DNA of 64,000 nucleotides, taken from NCBI RefSeq assembly GCF_002204185.1, contig NZ_MXPU01000004.1:1-64000 (forward strand), read 5' to 3'. This document shows positions 42,953 to 51,853 of the stretch, piece by piece. The notes under the pieces are model-generated. The model was not told the origin of the DNA, searched no databases, and saw only the letters and a program-made list of their open reading frames with translations. The translations under genes and the position numbers were made by a program. This DNA is from Rhizobium esperanzae (GTDB lineage Bacteria > Pseudomonadota > Alphaproteobacteria > Rhizobiales > Rhizobiaceae). Every line of letters begins with the position of its first letter. Within the stretch, counting starts at the first letter, position 1.

Positions 42953-43045
42953 CTCTCCGTCATCCTCGGGCTTGACCCGAGGATCCATGCCGCGGCCGTT
43001 GGTGGGTGCCGTGGTGGATGCTCGGCTCAAGGCCGAGCATGACGG
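42953..43045. repeat. Palindromic intergenic repeat, copy A
   Basis: A hairpin CCTCGGGCTTGACCCGAGG is followed about 40 bp later by a second hairpin ATGCTCGGCTCAAGGCCGAGCAT. The outer ends GTCAT and ATGAC are themselves inverted. It is the same element as copy B at 43174-43265. Confidence 0.8.
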
Positions 43046-43173
43046 AGTGCGGGGACGAACCGAGCTATTCGCGGCGTACAGCCGGTTGAGGGGAGAGGTG
43101 AAAGCCGGCCTGATGAAGCATCCGAGACGCGGCGTGCTTTGTAGGGCTGGCGAGTTGGGCGAGACGCCGCCCC

Positions 43174-43265
43174 CTCTCCGTCATCCTCGGGCTTGACCCG
43201 AGGATCCATGGCGCGGCTATTGGTGGATGCCGTGTGGATGCTCGGCTCAAGGCCGAGCATGACGG
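43174..43265. repeat. Palindromic intergenic repeat, copy B
   Basis: This is nearly identical to copy A (42953-43045): the same CTCCGTCATCCTCGGGCTTG start, GGATCCATG centre, and TGCTCGGCTCAAGGCCGAGC end. The two copies are in direct orientation, 221 bp apart. Confidence 0.8.
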
Positions 43266-43383
43266 GGGGGTGGAGAGACGGACGGAGCCATTCTCGGCGT
43301 GGGTACTCGTGTCGAAACGCGCTTCGCCAGCGGAACCAAACGATGCCGGTCCCTCGGCCGAGCTAACTTGATGAGGACGTGAA

Positions 43384-44193
43384 GTGCAATTTGCCCGCAT
43401 AAACGACGTGACGATCCATTATCAGGTGATCGGTGCGCCCGCCGACCGGCCGGTGATCGTCTTCATCAATTCCCTCGGAACGGACTTCCGCATCTGGCGC
43501 GACGTCGTGGTGCGGCTGGCCGGCGACTACGCCATGGTGCTTTATGACAAGCGCGGCCACGGCCTGTCCGATGTCGGCCAGCTTCCATCGTCGATCGAAG
43601 ACCATGCGACGGATCTCGCCGGCCTGCTCGATCTGCTCTCGGTGAAGGATGCGGTTATTCTAGGCCTTTCCGTCGGCGGCCTCATCGCCCAATCGCTCTA
43701 TCAGCGCCGCCCGGATCTCGTGCGCGCCCTGATCCTCAGCGACACGGCCCATAAGATCGGCACGGCGGAAAGCTGGAATGCCCGTATCGCCGCCGTGGAA
43801 AAAAACGGCATCGCCAGCATCGTCGACGCGATCATGGAGCGCTGGTTCACCCCGGCCTTCCGCCGGCCGGAAAACACCGCCTATTCCGGCTATTGCAACA
43901 TGCTGACGCGGCAGCCGGTCGGGGGTTATATCGCCGCCTGCGAAGCGATCCGCGACGCAGATCTCACCCAAGTGGCCAAGTCGATCGCCGTTCCGACGCT
44001 CTGCATCGTCGGCGACCAGGACGGCTCGACGCCTCCCGATCTCGTGCTTTCCACGGCGCGGCTGATCCCGGGCGCCCGTTACGAGGTGATCCCGGACTGC
44101 GCCCATATCCCCTGCGTCGAGCAGCCGGAAGCGCTGACGGCGATCATCCGCGCCTTCCTCACATCCCTTCCGCCTGGAGAAAGCAGCCCATGA
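43384..44193 (+). CDS. pcaD: 3-oxoadipate enol-lactonase PcaD
   Basis: The 269-residue alpha/beta hydrolase has VIVFINSLGTDFRIWRDVV, the nucleophile elbow LGLSVGGLIAQ, Asp in VGDQDGSTPP and His in PDCAHIPCVEQP. It hydrolyses beta-ketoadipate enol-lactone to beta-ketoadipate. The start is GTG at 43384 preceded by GAGG; no ATG fits. Its stop overlaps pcaC (ATGA). It is the first gene of the pca operon. Confidence 0.93.
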   Translation: MQFARINDVTIHYQVIGAPADRPVIVFINSLGTDFRIWRDVVVRLAGDYAMVLYDKRGHGLSDVGQLPSSIEDHATDLAGLLDLLSVKDAVILGLSVGGLIAQSLYQRRPDLVRALILSDTAHKIGTAESWNARIAAVEKNGIASIVDAIMERWFTPAFRRPENTAYSGYCNMLTRQPVGGYIAACEAIRDADLTQVAKSIAVPTLCIVGDQDGSTPPDLVLSTARLIPGARYEVIPDCAHIPCVEQPEALTAIIRAFLTSLPPGESSP

Positions 44194-44594
44194 ACGAAAC
44201 CGCGTCCCCCTCCGAACGCTACCGGCAAGGCATGGCAACCCGACGCGCTGTGCTCGGCGACGCCCATGTCGACCGCGCCGCAGCCGGCGAGACCGGCTTC
44301 GACCGCCCGTTCCAGGAGTTGATCACCGAAGCCGCCTGGGGTCATGTCTGGTCGCGTCCGACGCTGACCAAGCGCGAGCGCTCGATCGTCACCATCGCCC
44401 TGCTGGCCGCGCTCGGCCAGGATGAGGAGGTCGCCATGCATGTGCGCGCCACCGCCAATACGGGTGCGACGCGCGATGATATCTGCGAGGCGCTGTTACA
44501 TGTGGCAATCTATGCCGGAGTTCCCGCCGCCAATCACGCGATCAAGATTGCCAAGCAGGCCTTTGCACAGATGGACGCCGAAAAGGCGGCCTGA
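44190..44594 (+). CDS. pcaC: 4-carboxymuconolactone decarboxylase PcaC
   Basis: The 134-residue protein matches the single-domain PcaC/AhpD-like family (RYRQGMATRRAVLGDAHVDR, GHVWSRPTLTKRERSIVTIA, ALLHVAIYAGVPAANHAI). It decarboxylates gamma-carboxymuconolactone to beta-ketoadipate enol-lactone. The ATG overlaps the pcaD stop. Confidence 0.94.
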   Translation: MNETASPSERYRQGMATRRAVLGDAHVDRAAAGETGFDRPFQELITEAAWGHVWSRPTLTKRERSIVTIALLAALGQDEEVAMHVRATANTGATRDDICEALLHVAIYAGVPAANHAIKIAKQAFAQMDAEKAA

Positions 44595-44603
44595 GGGGGA
44601 GAA

Positions 44604-45353
44604 ATGTCCGAACGAGCAAACAGCAAGCCGGAGACCGGCGCCTTCTTCGCCCGCGACCGCGCCTGGCACGCGCCGGCGCTGACCCCAGGCTACAAAACCT
44701 CGGTGCTGCGCGCGCCGCAGCGCGCGCTGCTGTCGCTCGACGGCACGATCTCCGAAATCACAGGTCCGGTCTTCGGCCATTCGATGATCGGCGAACTCGA
44801 CAACGACCTGATCCTGAACTATGCGCGCCCCGGTGAAAGCGCCATCGGCGAACGCATCATCGTCCACGGCCGCGTGCTCGACGAGCGGGCAAAGCCTGTG
44901 GCCGGCGCCCTGGTCGAATTCTGGCAGGCCAATGCTGGCGGCCGCTACCGCCACAAGAAGGAAACCCATCTGGCGGCGATCGATCCGAATTTCGGCGGCT
45001 GCGGCCGCGCCATCACCGACGAGGAAGGCCGCTATCATTTCCGCACCGTACGGCCGGGCGCCTATCCCTGGCCGAACGGCGTCAACGACTGGCGCCCCGC
45101 CCATATCCATTTCTCGATCTTCGGCCACGGCTTTGCCCAGCGGCTGATCACCCAGATGTATTTCGAGGGCGATCCGATGATCTGGAAATGTCCGATCGTC
45201 GGCACGATCCCGGACAAGGCGGCGATCGAGCAGCTGATCGCACCGCTCGACTGGGGCAACACCATTCCGATGGATTCACGCGCCTATAAATTCGATATCG
45301 TGCTGCGCGGCCGCCGCTCGACGATGTTCGAAAACAGGCTGGAGGGCAACTGA
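44604..45353 (+). CDS. pcaH: Protocatechuate 3,4-dioxygenase beta subunit PcaH
   Basis: The 249-residue subunit has the intradiol dioxygenase domain with [20 protein letters not shown] (Tyr iron ligand), a second conserved Tyr in [20 protein letters not shown] and the His ligands in PAHIHFS. It binds the ferric iron that cleaves protocatechuate to 3-carboxy-cis,cis-muconate together with PcaG. It starts 9 bp after pcaC with AGGGGGAGAA upstream. Confidence 0.95.
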   Translation: MSERANSKPETGAFFARDRAWHAPALTPGYKTSVLRAPQRALLSLDGTISEITGPVFGHSMIGELDNDLILNYARPGESAIGERIIVHGRVLDERAKPVAGALVEFWQANAGGRYRHKKETHLAAIDPNFGGCGRAITDEEGRYHFRTVRPGAYPWPNGVNDWRPAHIHFSIFGHGFAQRLITQMYFEGDPMIWKCPIVGTIPDKAAIEQLIAPLDWGNTIPMDSRAYKFDIVLRGRRSTMFENRLEGN

Positions 45354-45355
45354 CC

Positions 45356-45967
45356 ATGCAGCAGCTCGGCTATCTCAAGGAAACCCCGTCGCAGACGGCC
45401 GGTCCCTATGTGCATATCGGCCTGACGCCGAATTTCTGCGACGTCACAGGCGTCTACGACAGCGATCTCGGCACGCAGATGGTCAACGACAAGGCGCTCG
45501 GCGAGCGCATCACCGTCACCGGCCGCATCTTCGACGGTGCCGGCGCACTGGTGCGCGATGCCGTCGTCGAGATCTGGCAGGCCGACAGCGCCGGCCTCTA
45601 CAACAGCCCCTCGGAACTGCGCGGCGCCGCCGACCCGAACTTCGCCGGCTGGGGCCGCTGCCCGACCCGCGCCGAAGACGGCGTCTACAGCTTCGAGACC
45701 ATCAAACCCGGACGGGTCCCGTTCAAGGACGGCCGCAGGCAGGCGCCGCACATCACCGTCTGGATCGTCGCCCGCGGCATCAATATCGGCCTGCATACGC
45801 GGATGTATTTCCCGGAGGAGACGGAGGCCAACGCCGGCGACCCGCTGCTGCTGCGGATCGAACATCGCGAGCGGGTCGCAACCATGGTTGCCACCCGCGA
45901 CGGCGCTATCTGCCGTTTCGACATTCATTTGCAGGGTCCTGACGAAACGGTGTTTCTGGATATTTAA
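45356..45967 (+). CDS. pcaG: Protocatechuate 3,4-dioxygenase alpha subunit PcaG
   Basis: The 203-residue subunit has the family opening LKETPSQTAGPYVHIGLTP, the intradiol core (DAVVEIWQADSAGLYNSP) and APHITVWIVARGINIGLHTR. It lacks iron ligands but completes the active site in the PcaGH heteromer. It starts 2 bp after the pcaH stop. Confidence 0.95.
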   Translation: MQQLGYLKETPSQTAGPYVHIGLTPNFCDVTGVYDSDLGTQMVNDKALGERITVTGRIFDGAGALVRDAVVEIWQADSAGLYNSPSELRGAADPNFAGWGRCPTRAEDGVYSFETIKPGRVPFKDGRRQAPHITVWIVARGINIGLHTRMYFPEETEANAGDPLLLRIEHRERVATMVATRDGAICRFDIHLQGPDETVFLDI

Positions 45968-46006
45968 TTGTATGCGGGCTATTTAATCGGATAGCTTCGC
46001 GCAAGT

Positions 46007-46145
46007 GGCCCCCTCACCCTGCCCTCTCCCCGACGGGGAGAGGGGAACAGTGCCATACGAGATCGCCCGCTCATAAACACCGGGGCCTCGCCCCGAGTCC
46101 CTTCTCCCCTGGGGGAGAAGGTGGCGGCAGCCGGATGAGGGGGCC
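46007..46145. repeat. Palindromic intergenic element between pcaG and pcaB
   Basis: Terminal inverted repeats GGCCCCCTCA (46007-46016) and TGAGGGGGCC (46136-46145) enclose two internal hairpins (CCCTCTCCCC-GACGGGGAGAGGG; CTTCTCCCCTGGGGGAGAAG). This is a common rhizobial intergenic repeat type, here sitting within the operon. Confidence 0.75.
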
Positions 46146-46165
46146 GCAGCCACAAAGAGCAGACC

Positions 46166-47212
46166 ATGACCGCATCGCCCTTCGATCACCCCTTCCTCTC
46201 CGGCCTCCTCGGCGATGACGAAATCGCGTCCTACTTTTCCGCCGAAGCCGATATCCGCGCGATGCTCTCCTTGGAGGCGGCGCTCGCCAGGGCCGAAGCC
46301 GCGCACGGCCTCATTCCCGCAGAAGCCGCAAGGAAGATTGCCGAAGCCTGCACCGGTTTTTCTCCGGATCTCGCCAGCCTTCGCTCGGCAATGGCGAAGG
46401 ACGGCGTCGTCGTCCCCGACCTCGTCAAGCAGCTGCGCGCTGAGGTCGGCGAGGAAGCGGGCCAAAACCTGCATCTCGGCGCCACCAGCCAGGACGTCAT
46501 CGACACCAGCCTGATGATCCGCCTGAAAGCGGTGGCCTTCCTGTTTGCCGGCCGGCTTTCCGCCATCCTCGCAGCGCTCGACGGGCTCGACCGGCAATTC
46601 GGCGGCAACCGGCTGATGGGCCATACCCGCATGCAGGCGGCGATCGCGATCAGCGTCTCCGACCGTCTCAACGTCTGGCGCGCGCCGCTCGCGACCTATC
46701 GCGACCGCCTGACCGAGCAGAGTTTTCCCGTCCAGTTCGGCGGTGCTGCCGGCACGCTCGACAAACTTGGCCCACAGGCTGTGGCCGTCCGTGCTTCGCT
46801 CGCCCAGGAGCTCGGCCTCTCCGACACCAGGCAATGGCAGAGCGCACGTCTGCCGATCGCCGATATCGCCGGCCTGTTCGCCTCGATCTCCGGCAGCCTC
46901 GGCAAGATCGGCCAGGACATCGCCCTGCTCGCTCAGATGGGCGGCGAGATCGAAGTCTCGGGCGGCGGCACCTCCTCGGCCATGGCGCACAAGCGGAATC
47001 CGGTTGCCGCCGAAGTGCTGGTCTCGCTCGCCCGCTTCAACGCCACAGCGCTCTCCGGCATCCACCAGTCCCTCGTCCATGAACAGGAACGCTCGGGAGC
47101 GGCCTGGACGCTCGAATGGCTGCTGCTGCCGCAAATGACGGTGGGAACCGCTGCGAGCCTGCGGCTTGCCCGAGAACTGACCGGAAATATCAAGCGGCTT
47201 GGTACGGGCTGA
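46166..47212 (+). CDS. pcaB: 3-carboxy-cis,cis-muconate cycloisomerase PcaB
   Basis: The 348-residue fumarase-superfamily enzyme has HLGATSQDVIDTSLMIRLK, GHTRMQAA and the superfamily signature GGTSSAMAHKRNPVAAE. It lactonises 3-carboxy-cis,cis-muconate to gamma-carboxymuconolactone. At ~348 residues it is the short rhizobial form (others reach ~450). It is separated from pcaG by 198 bp containing a palindromic element. Confidence 0.93.
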   Translation: MTASPFDHPFLSGLLGDDEIASYFSAEADIRAMLSLEAALARAEAAHGLIPAEAARKIAEACTGFSPDLASLRSAMAKDGVVVPDLVKQLRAEVGEEAGQNLHLGATSQDVIDTSLMIRLKAVAFLFAGRLSAILAALDGLDRQFGGNRLMGHTRMQAAIAISVSDRLNVWRAPLATYRDRLTEQSFPVQFGGAAGTLDKLGPQAVAVRASLAQELGLSDTRQWQSARLPIADIAGLFASISGSLGKIGQDIALLAQMGGEIEVSGGGTSSAMAHKRNPVAAEVLVSLARFNATALSGIHQSLVHEQERSGAAWTLEWLLLPQMTVGTAASLRLARELTGNIKRLGTG

Positions 47213-47536
47213 GGCCGCAGCTGAAGGCCGGCGCGGCGGCAAAGGAATGCGGCGGGATGGCCACAAGCATAGCGATTTGCTTTTTCAATCGTGCGCAACC
47301 ATCTAATAAGCATGACTTGCGGAAAACACCCCGCCCGAGCAGCCCATTTACCGAAAACCAACCATACTGGGTTGCTTTCCGACACGAAAGCCGATTGCTT
47401 AGGAGAATATACTTCTTCTTCCGCTAGCGGTTAGGAGAACGAAAGGGGGCGTAGGCAAACTCGTGGAATTCTGCTGCTTCGCATCGGGATAAACAATGAT
47501 TACGATGGCGATGCGGGAAGGCCGGTTTGAAAAACG
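47213..47536. other. Intergenic region before metallo-hydrolase
   Basis: The 324 bp show no gene and no strong hairpin. They are less GC-rich than the neighbours (47260-47420), contain no U-tract terminator that I can see after pcaB, and must hold the next gene's promoter. Confidence 0.4.
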
Positions 47537-48367
47537 ATGACGACAGAACTGTTTCAGATAAAATTTTGGGGCGTCCGCGGCAGTATTCCCGTATCAGGCC
47601 CCGAGTTCGACCGCTACGGCGGTAACACTTCCTGCATCGAGATTCGTTGCGGAAAACATCGGTTGCTTTTCGACGCAGGTTCGGGTCTGCGCGAGGCGGG
47701 GTTGTCGCTGCTCGCCGACGGCGTCAGTAACGTGGATCTGTTCTTCAGCCACTGCCATTACGACCACATCATCGGCCTGCCCTTCTTCAAGGCGATCTAT
47801 TATCCCTCGATCAACGTCAACATCTGGTCCGGCCATCTCGACGGCAAGATGAGCACGCGTGAGATGGTCGAGCAGTTCATCAGTCCGCCCTGGTTTCCGG
47901 TCAAGACCGACATCTGCCAGGCGACGATGAACTTCCGCGATTTCCATGCCGGCCAGATTCTGACCCCGCATGAGGGCATCGAGATCAAGACCTTCACGCT
48001 GAACCATCCAGGCGGCGCCATCGGCTACCGCATCGAATGGCAGGGCCGTTCGATCGCTCTGATCTACGATATCGAACATATCCCTGGCAGCTATGATCCG
48101 GTCTCGCTGGAGATGATGCAGGACGCCGATCTCGTCGTTTACGATTGCACCTACAATGAAGACGAGATGCAGCGCTTCAAGGGCTTCGGCCATTCGACCT
48201 GGGAGCACGGCACCGAACTGGCCAAAATGGCGGGCGCCAAGCGCTTCGCCCTGTTCCACCACGCGCCCTCTCGCACGGACGAACAATTGGCCGAAATGGA
48301 AGCGCAGGCCGAGGCCGCCTTCCCCGGCGCCTTCGCCGCCCGCGACAATCAGACGGTAGTGATCTAG
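47537..48367 (+). CDS. MBL-fold metallo-hydrolase
   Basis: The 276-residue protein opens FKIWGVRGSIP-like (seen KFWGVRGSIPVSG and YGGNTSCIEI) and has the metal motif FSHCHYDHIIGLPF. Further ligands sit in LNHPGGAIGYR, YDIEHIPG and GHSTWEHG. The family includes phosphodiesterase-like and beta-lactamase-fold hydrolases that act on cyclic nucleotides or phosphorylcholine esters; the substrate is undetermined. ATG 47537 was chosen from the conserved N-terminus. It precedes the GFA-family gene by 118 bp. Confidence 0.85.
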   Translation: MTTELFQIKFWGVRGSIPVSGPEFDRYGGNTSCIEIRCGKHRLLFDAGSGLREAGLSLLADGVSNVDLFFSHCHYDHIIGLPFFKAIYYPSINVNIWSGHLDGKMSTREMVEQFISPPWFPVKTDICQATMNFRDFHAGQILTPHEGIEIKTFTLNHPGGAIGYRIEWQGRSIALIYDIEHIPGSYDPVSLEMMQDADLVVYDCTYNEDEMQRFKGFGHSTWEHGTELAKMAGAKRFALFHHAPSRTDEQLAEMEAQAEAAFPGAFAARDNQTVVI

Positions 48368-48485
48368 GACACCAAGTCTCCTGCGCCGGCGCAGGCGCCG
48401 GTCCGTTCGCGCTTTGCTGACGGAACAGATGCCGGGTCCGACCGTTTCCCCGGCAGCGCAAGATCGATGAAACGGGGTATCAACC

Positions 48486-48860
48486 ATGACCGTGCTCTCC
48501 GGACGATGCCTTTGCGGGCAGGTGAAACTTTCTGTTCGTGGCGAACCGCTGCGCGTCGGCATTTGTCACTGCACCGACTGCCGAAAGGAAAGCGGTTCGG
48601 CCTTTACCTTTTATGGAATCTGGCCAGCCGGCCAGTTTGAACACTCCGGCGAAACCGGCGAATTTCACGGCCGACGCTTCTGCACCGGCTGCGGTTCGCG
48701 GCTGTTTTCCGCCGATGATCAAGAGGCGGAAATCAAGCTCGGCATCCTCTCGCAGGCGCCGACGCCGCTGGTGCCGCGCTACGAACTCTGGATCAAACGC
48801 CGCGAGACGTGGCTGCGACCCGTGGAGGGCGCAGAGCAGTATGAGGAGGACCGAACGTGA
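48486..48860 (+). CDS. GFA family (Gfa-like) zinc-binding protein
   Basis: The 124-residue protein has the Gfa/CENP-V cysteine pattern GRCLCGQVKL, CHCTDCRKESGSAF and FCTGCGS, which bind two zinc ions. Family members are related to glutathione-dependent formaldehyde-activating enzyme, though most have unknown substrates. Its stop overlaps the next gene's GTG by 4 bp, so they are coupled. Confidence 0.88.
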   Translation: MTVLSGRCLCGQVKLSVRGEPLRVGICHCTDCRKESGSAFTFYGIWPAGQFEHSGETGEFHGRRFCTGCGSRLFSADDQEAEIKLGILSQAPTPLVPRYELWIKRRETWLRPVEGAEQYEEDRT

Positions 48861-49732
48861 ACCTGGCCACGCTCGTCCGGCATGAGCTCGTTACGATCGC
48901 AGGCATCGAGATCTTTTACCGTGAGGCTGGTCCGCCTGATGCGCCGGTCCTGTTGCTGCCGCACGGCTATCCCTGCTCGTCTTACGAATTTCGCAATCTC
49001 ATGCCGCGCCTTGCCGACCGCTGGCGGCTGATCGCCCCGGATTTCCCCGGCGCGGGCTATAGCGGCACGCCCGACGATTTCGACTACAGCTTCGATGGTT
49101 ATGCCGCCTGGCTGGAGGCTTTTATCGGCGCGCTCGATGTCGATCGCTTCGCCCTCTATCTCCACGATTTCGGCTCGCCGATCGGAGCGCGGTTGGCAAT
49201 CAGAATCCCCAGCCGCATCGTGGCGTTGATCATCCAGAATGGCGATATTCCATATGAGGATGCGCTCGGCCCCAAATATGCGGACATCGAGGCGACCTGG
49301 GCGCTGCCGCGCGCGGAGATGAAGAAGGCGCTGGCGGAAGCAATCAGCGAGGAGACTTTCCGGGAGGAATTCCTCAACGACCTGCCGCCGCCTCTGGCCG
49401 GCACGATCCCGCCGGATCTCTGGCGGCTGCATTGGTCGCTGATCACGCCGCGGCGCAAGGAAATCGCCATCGACCTGATCGCCGGATTGAAGGAGAACCG
49501 CGCCTGGTTCCCCGAGCACCGGAAATATCTCAGAGAGTACCGGCCGCCGACCCTGATCGTCTGGGGGCCGAACGACCACTATATGCCGGAAAAGTCGGCA
49601 CGCGCCTATCTCCGCGATCTGCCGGAGGCCGAACTGCATCTGCTCGACGGCGGGCATTGGCTGTTGGAAACGCATTTGGATGAGGTCGCAGAACTCATGC
49701 GGGATTTCCTCGGGCGTGTTCACGCCGGCTGA
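48857..49732 (+). CDS. Alpha/beta hydrolase, epoxide hydrolase/haloalkane dehalogenase-like
   Basis: The 291-residue protein has the oxyanion motif LLPHGYPCSSYEFRNLMPRL, DFPGAGYSGTPDD, an Asp nucleophile in LHDFGSPIGAR rather than Ser, and His in GGHWLLETH. Asp at the nucleophile elbow is typical of epoxide hydrolases and haloalkane dehalogenases. The GTG start overlaps the Gfa-like gene. Convergent with the deacetylase gene (8-bp gap). Confidence 0.85.
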   Translation: MNLATLVRHELVTIAGIEIFYREAGPPDAPVLLLPHGYPCSSYEFRNLMPRLADRWRLIAPDFPGAGYSGTPDDFDYSFDGYAAWLEAFIGALDVDRFALYLHDFGSPIGARLAIRIPSRIVALIIQNGDIPYEDALGPKYADIEATWALPRAEMKKALAEAISEETFREEFLNDLPPPLAGTIPPDLWRLHWSLITPRRKEIAIDLIAGLKENRAWFPEHRKYLREYRPPTLIVWGPNDHYMPEKSARAYLRDLPEAELHLLDGGHWLLETHLDEVAELMRDFLGRVHAG

Positions 49733-49740
49733 TCGATAGC

Positions 49741-50493
49741 CTAATCTTGCAGGAGTTCGGGCGCCGACGACCAAGCAACGGCAGGATGATCGGCCGTCGC
49801 CGCAAACAAGGCCGACAGGAAATCCCAGGCTGCATGATCATGCACCAGATGATGTGTGAGCACGCCGATCGGCTCGTCGTTGCCGGCAAACCGATCGCGG
49901 AGTTCGGCAACCAATTCGGCCACCAGTTCCTCCGCGCTGCGGCCACCGCGCGTGCCGTGCCAGTCGATAATGTCGATATGGGTGTTGAGAAGCGGGATCG
50001 GCCCGCCCTCTCTTGCCCGCCCGTACACCGAGAGCGCCGCAAAGCCGAGTTCGGGCAATGCCGGGATCAGCGTGGCGTCGATCCGGTTCCACGGCGGCAC
50101 CAGCACCGGCACGAAGCGGGCAGGATGGAGCCGCTTCAAGCGCTGCCATCCTGCACGCAGCTCGCCGAGCACCACCTCGGCCGGCCGTTCGCCGCCGAGT
50201 TCCTGTTTCTTGCGCTCCTGCCCGGCGTGATTGCTGTGCGACCAGCCATGCACAGCGACAGCAACGCCCGCTTCCGCCGCCAGCCGCGCAGCCAAGGCCT
50301 CGCCGGTCAGGGCAGGAATAACGGCAAGGGTCAGCGGAATCCCGTTCCCGTCGGTCAGCGCCAACAGCTGCTTCAGATCGGGCGTCGGCTCGACGGCGTC
50401 GTCGTCGCGCAGCCAGAGCCGCGCCACGCGGCCGGCGGCACGCCAGCGGTCGAGCTCGCGGCGCAGCGGTTCCCAGCTCATCCCTTCGCTCAT
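49741..50493 (-). CDS. Polysaccharide deacetylase-like protein
   Basis: The 250-residue protein resembles the NodB-like fold: LWLRDDDAVEPTPDL (paired Asp), ALTGEALAARLA, VHGWSHSNHAGQE (HxxxH metal motif), VPPWNRIDATLIPAL and VLTHHLVHD. The Asp and His motif residues are present. No signal peptide is seen. The start codon overlaps the glycosyltransferase stop (TGATG), so both probably act on one glycan pathway. Confidence 0.75.
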   Translation of the reverse strand: MSEGMSWEPLRRELDRWRAAGRVARLWLRDDDAVEPTPDLKQLLALTDGNGIPLTLAVIPALTGEALAARLAAEAGVAVAVHGWSHSNHAGQERKKQELGGERPAEVVLGELRAGWQRLKRLHPARFVPVLVPPWNRIDATLIPALPELGFAALSVYGRAREGGPIPLLNTHIDIIDWHGTRGGRSAEELVAELVAELRDRFAGNDEPIGVLTHHLVHDHAAWDFLSALFAATADHPAVAWSSAPELLQD

Positions 50494-51581
50494 CACCTCA
50501 CTCCTGTTCCTGCGCTGTTGCGCAAAATCTCGTCCAGAGCGCGGGCAGCCGTCGCAAGCGAGCGCTCCTCGAGCACGAAGCGTCGCGCCGCCTGTCCCAT
50601 CGCGTCGCGTTTTTGCCCGTCGCCAAGCAGGGCCGCGATGGCCCCGGCATAGGCGGCGACATCGCCCTCCGGCGTCAGCAGGCCGGTGACCCCGGCCTCG
50701 ACCACGGCAGGCACGCCCGCCGTTTGCTGCGCCACGACAGGCAGGCCGGCGGCCTGGGCTTCGAGATAGGCAAGGCCATAGGCCTCGCCGCAGCCGGGCC
50801 AGACATAGATGCCCCCGCGCGCGAGCAGGCTGGCGATCTCAGCTTCACCTTGCTCGCCCAGCCATTCGATGCGGCCGGCAAAGCCGGCAAACAGTGCCTC
50901 CACCTCTCGGCGCATCGGCCCATCGCCGATGACCACAAGGGTCCATTGCCGGCTTTCGATCAGCCGCAATGCTTTTGCGAGCATCGCGTAACTTTCCATC
51001 TTGTCGCCGGCCCGCATCATCGCGACGGTCATCAGCCGGCTGGGATCGGGCGCCGGCCGCACCGCCTCGAACAGCGCCGGGTCGATGAACGGCTTGAGAG
51101 CCGCAAGCCGCGCCTGCGGAAAGGCGGCGGAAAGCCCTGCCTGATCACGCTCGGTGAAGCTGATATTGACCGCCGCCTGCATGACCGCCTCGCCCACGCG
51201 TTTCTGCCGGGCCGCCCAACCGGTCCGGTCGCGTTTTGCCGCATAGGAGGCCTCGGCCGTGACATAGGGAATGGCGAATTCGACTGAGATCACCGGCCCG
51301 AAGGAATCGGGGGATTTGTAGTAAGGGTGGTAGCAGAACCAGAGCTCCGGCCGGGGTTCTTCTTGCCATTTCGCCCGCAGCCGCGCCAATTCGGCTGAGA
51401 TTGCGGGTTCGAGCGCCGCGGCCGCCTCGGGCGTCGCGGCATGGGTGCGGAATTCGGAGACGACCTCGACCTGATGCCCGGCAAGCTGCAATGCCCGGAT
51501 CAGCAGCCGCGCCATCAGCCGGTCGCCCGAGGGCACCGCATGGTTCGGCGATTTCATCGGCGCATAGAAGGCGACCCGCAT
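50493..51581 (-). CDS. Glycosyltransferase family 4 (GT-B fold)
   Basis: The 362-residue enzyme has a GT-B layout with an N-terminal acceptor domain (MRVAFYAPMKSPNHAVPSGD) and a C-terminal donor domain (TLVVIGDGPMRREVEALFAG, then YVWPGCGEAYGLAYLEAQAAGLPVVA in two overlapping parts: GEAYGLAYLEAQAAG). The Glu-x7-Glu motif is present. It likely transfers a sugar in polysaccharide synthesis; donor and acceptor are unknown. ATG 51581 follows CGAGGG; the frame extends further without support. The overlapping deacetylase gene suggests joint action. Confidence 0.8.
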   Translation of the reverse strand: MRVAFYAPMKSPNHAVPSGDRLMARLLIRALQLAGHQVEVVSEFRTHAATPEAAAALEPAISAELARLRAKWQEEPRPELWFCYHPYYKSPDSFGPVISVEFAIPYVTAEASYAAKRDRTGWAARQKRVGEAVMQAAVNISFTERDQAGLSAAFPQARLAALKPFIDPALFEAVRPAPDPSRLMTVAMMRAGDKMESYAMLAKALRLIESRQWTLVVIGDGPMRREVEALFAGFAGRIEWLGEQGEAEIASLLARGGIYVWPGCGEAYGLAYLEAQAAGLPVVAQQTAGVPAVVEAGVTGLLTPEGDVAAYAGAIAALLGDGQKRDAMGQAARRFVLEERSLATAARALDEILRNSAGTGVR

Positions 51582-51853
51582 GCGCATCCCTCGCATAGAC
51601 ACACTGTTTCCAATCAGTTTCCACCGGCGATCATAGTTATTCGAATCCGTAACCAAATCAGCTAGATGGATGAGGAGGTCGCATTCAGCCCGCCCATTGT
51701 TTGCGCCATCGTAGCCGGCGGCGGAAAAATCCCTTATTGCTGCCTTCCCGAAAACTTGCGCATAAGCATATGCAATGTGATCGCAATGGAAGCAATTCCG
51801 CCTCTTTCCCCCTCTCTATGGGCCTGCGATTGCATCGGCAAGAACGGGAATGA
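51582..51853. other. Divergent intergenic region (glycosyltransferase / adenylate cyclase)
   Basis: These 272 bp between divergent genes hold no gene that I support. A T-rich tract near 51780-51830 is present on one strand; no clear operator was found. Confidence 0.35.

Larger units (their letters stand above)
42741..43383 (+). other. Long pcaD leader region carrying palindromic repeats
   Basis: This 643-bp stretch separates the PcaQ box from pcaD. It holds one degenerate and two good copies of a palindromic repeat and no credible gene; the open frames on the minus strand are products of the repeats. Confidence 0.6.

Noticed and set aside
42953..43265. CRISPR array
   Set aside because: Only two direct copies of a long self-complementary unit, with no short repeat/spacer periodicity and no cas genes.
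42776..43400. Small minus-strand genes between pcaQ and pcaD
   Set aside because: The frames are translations of the palindromic repeats (same peptide GMDPRVKPEDDGE or close variant from two copies) and lack ribosome sites.
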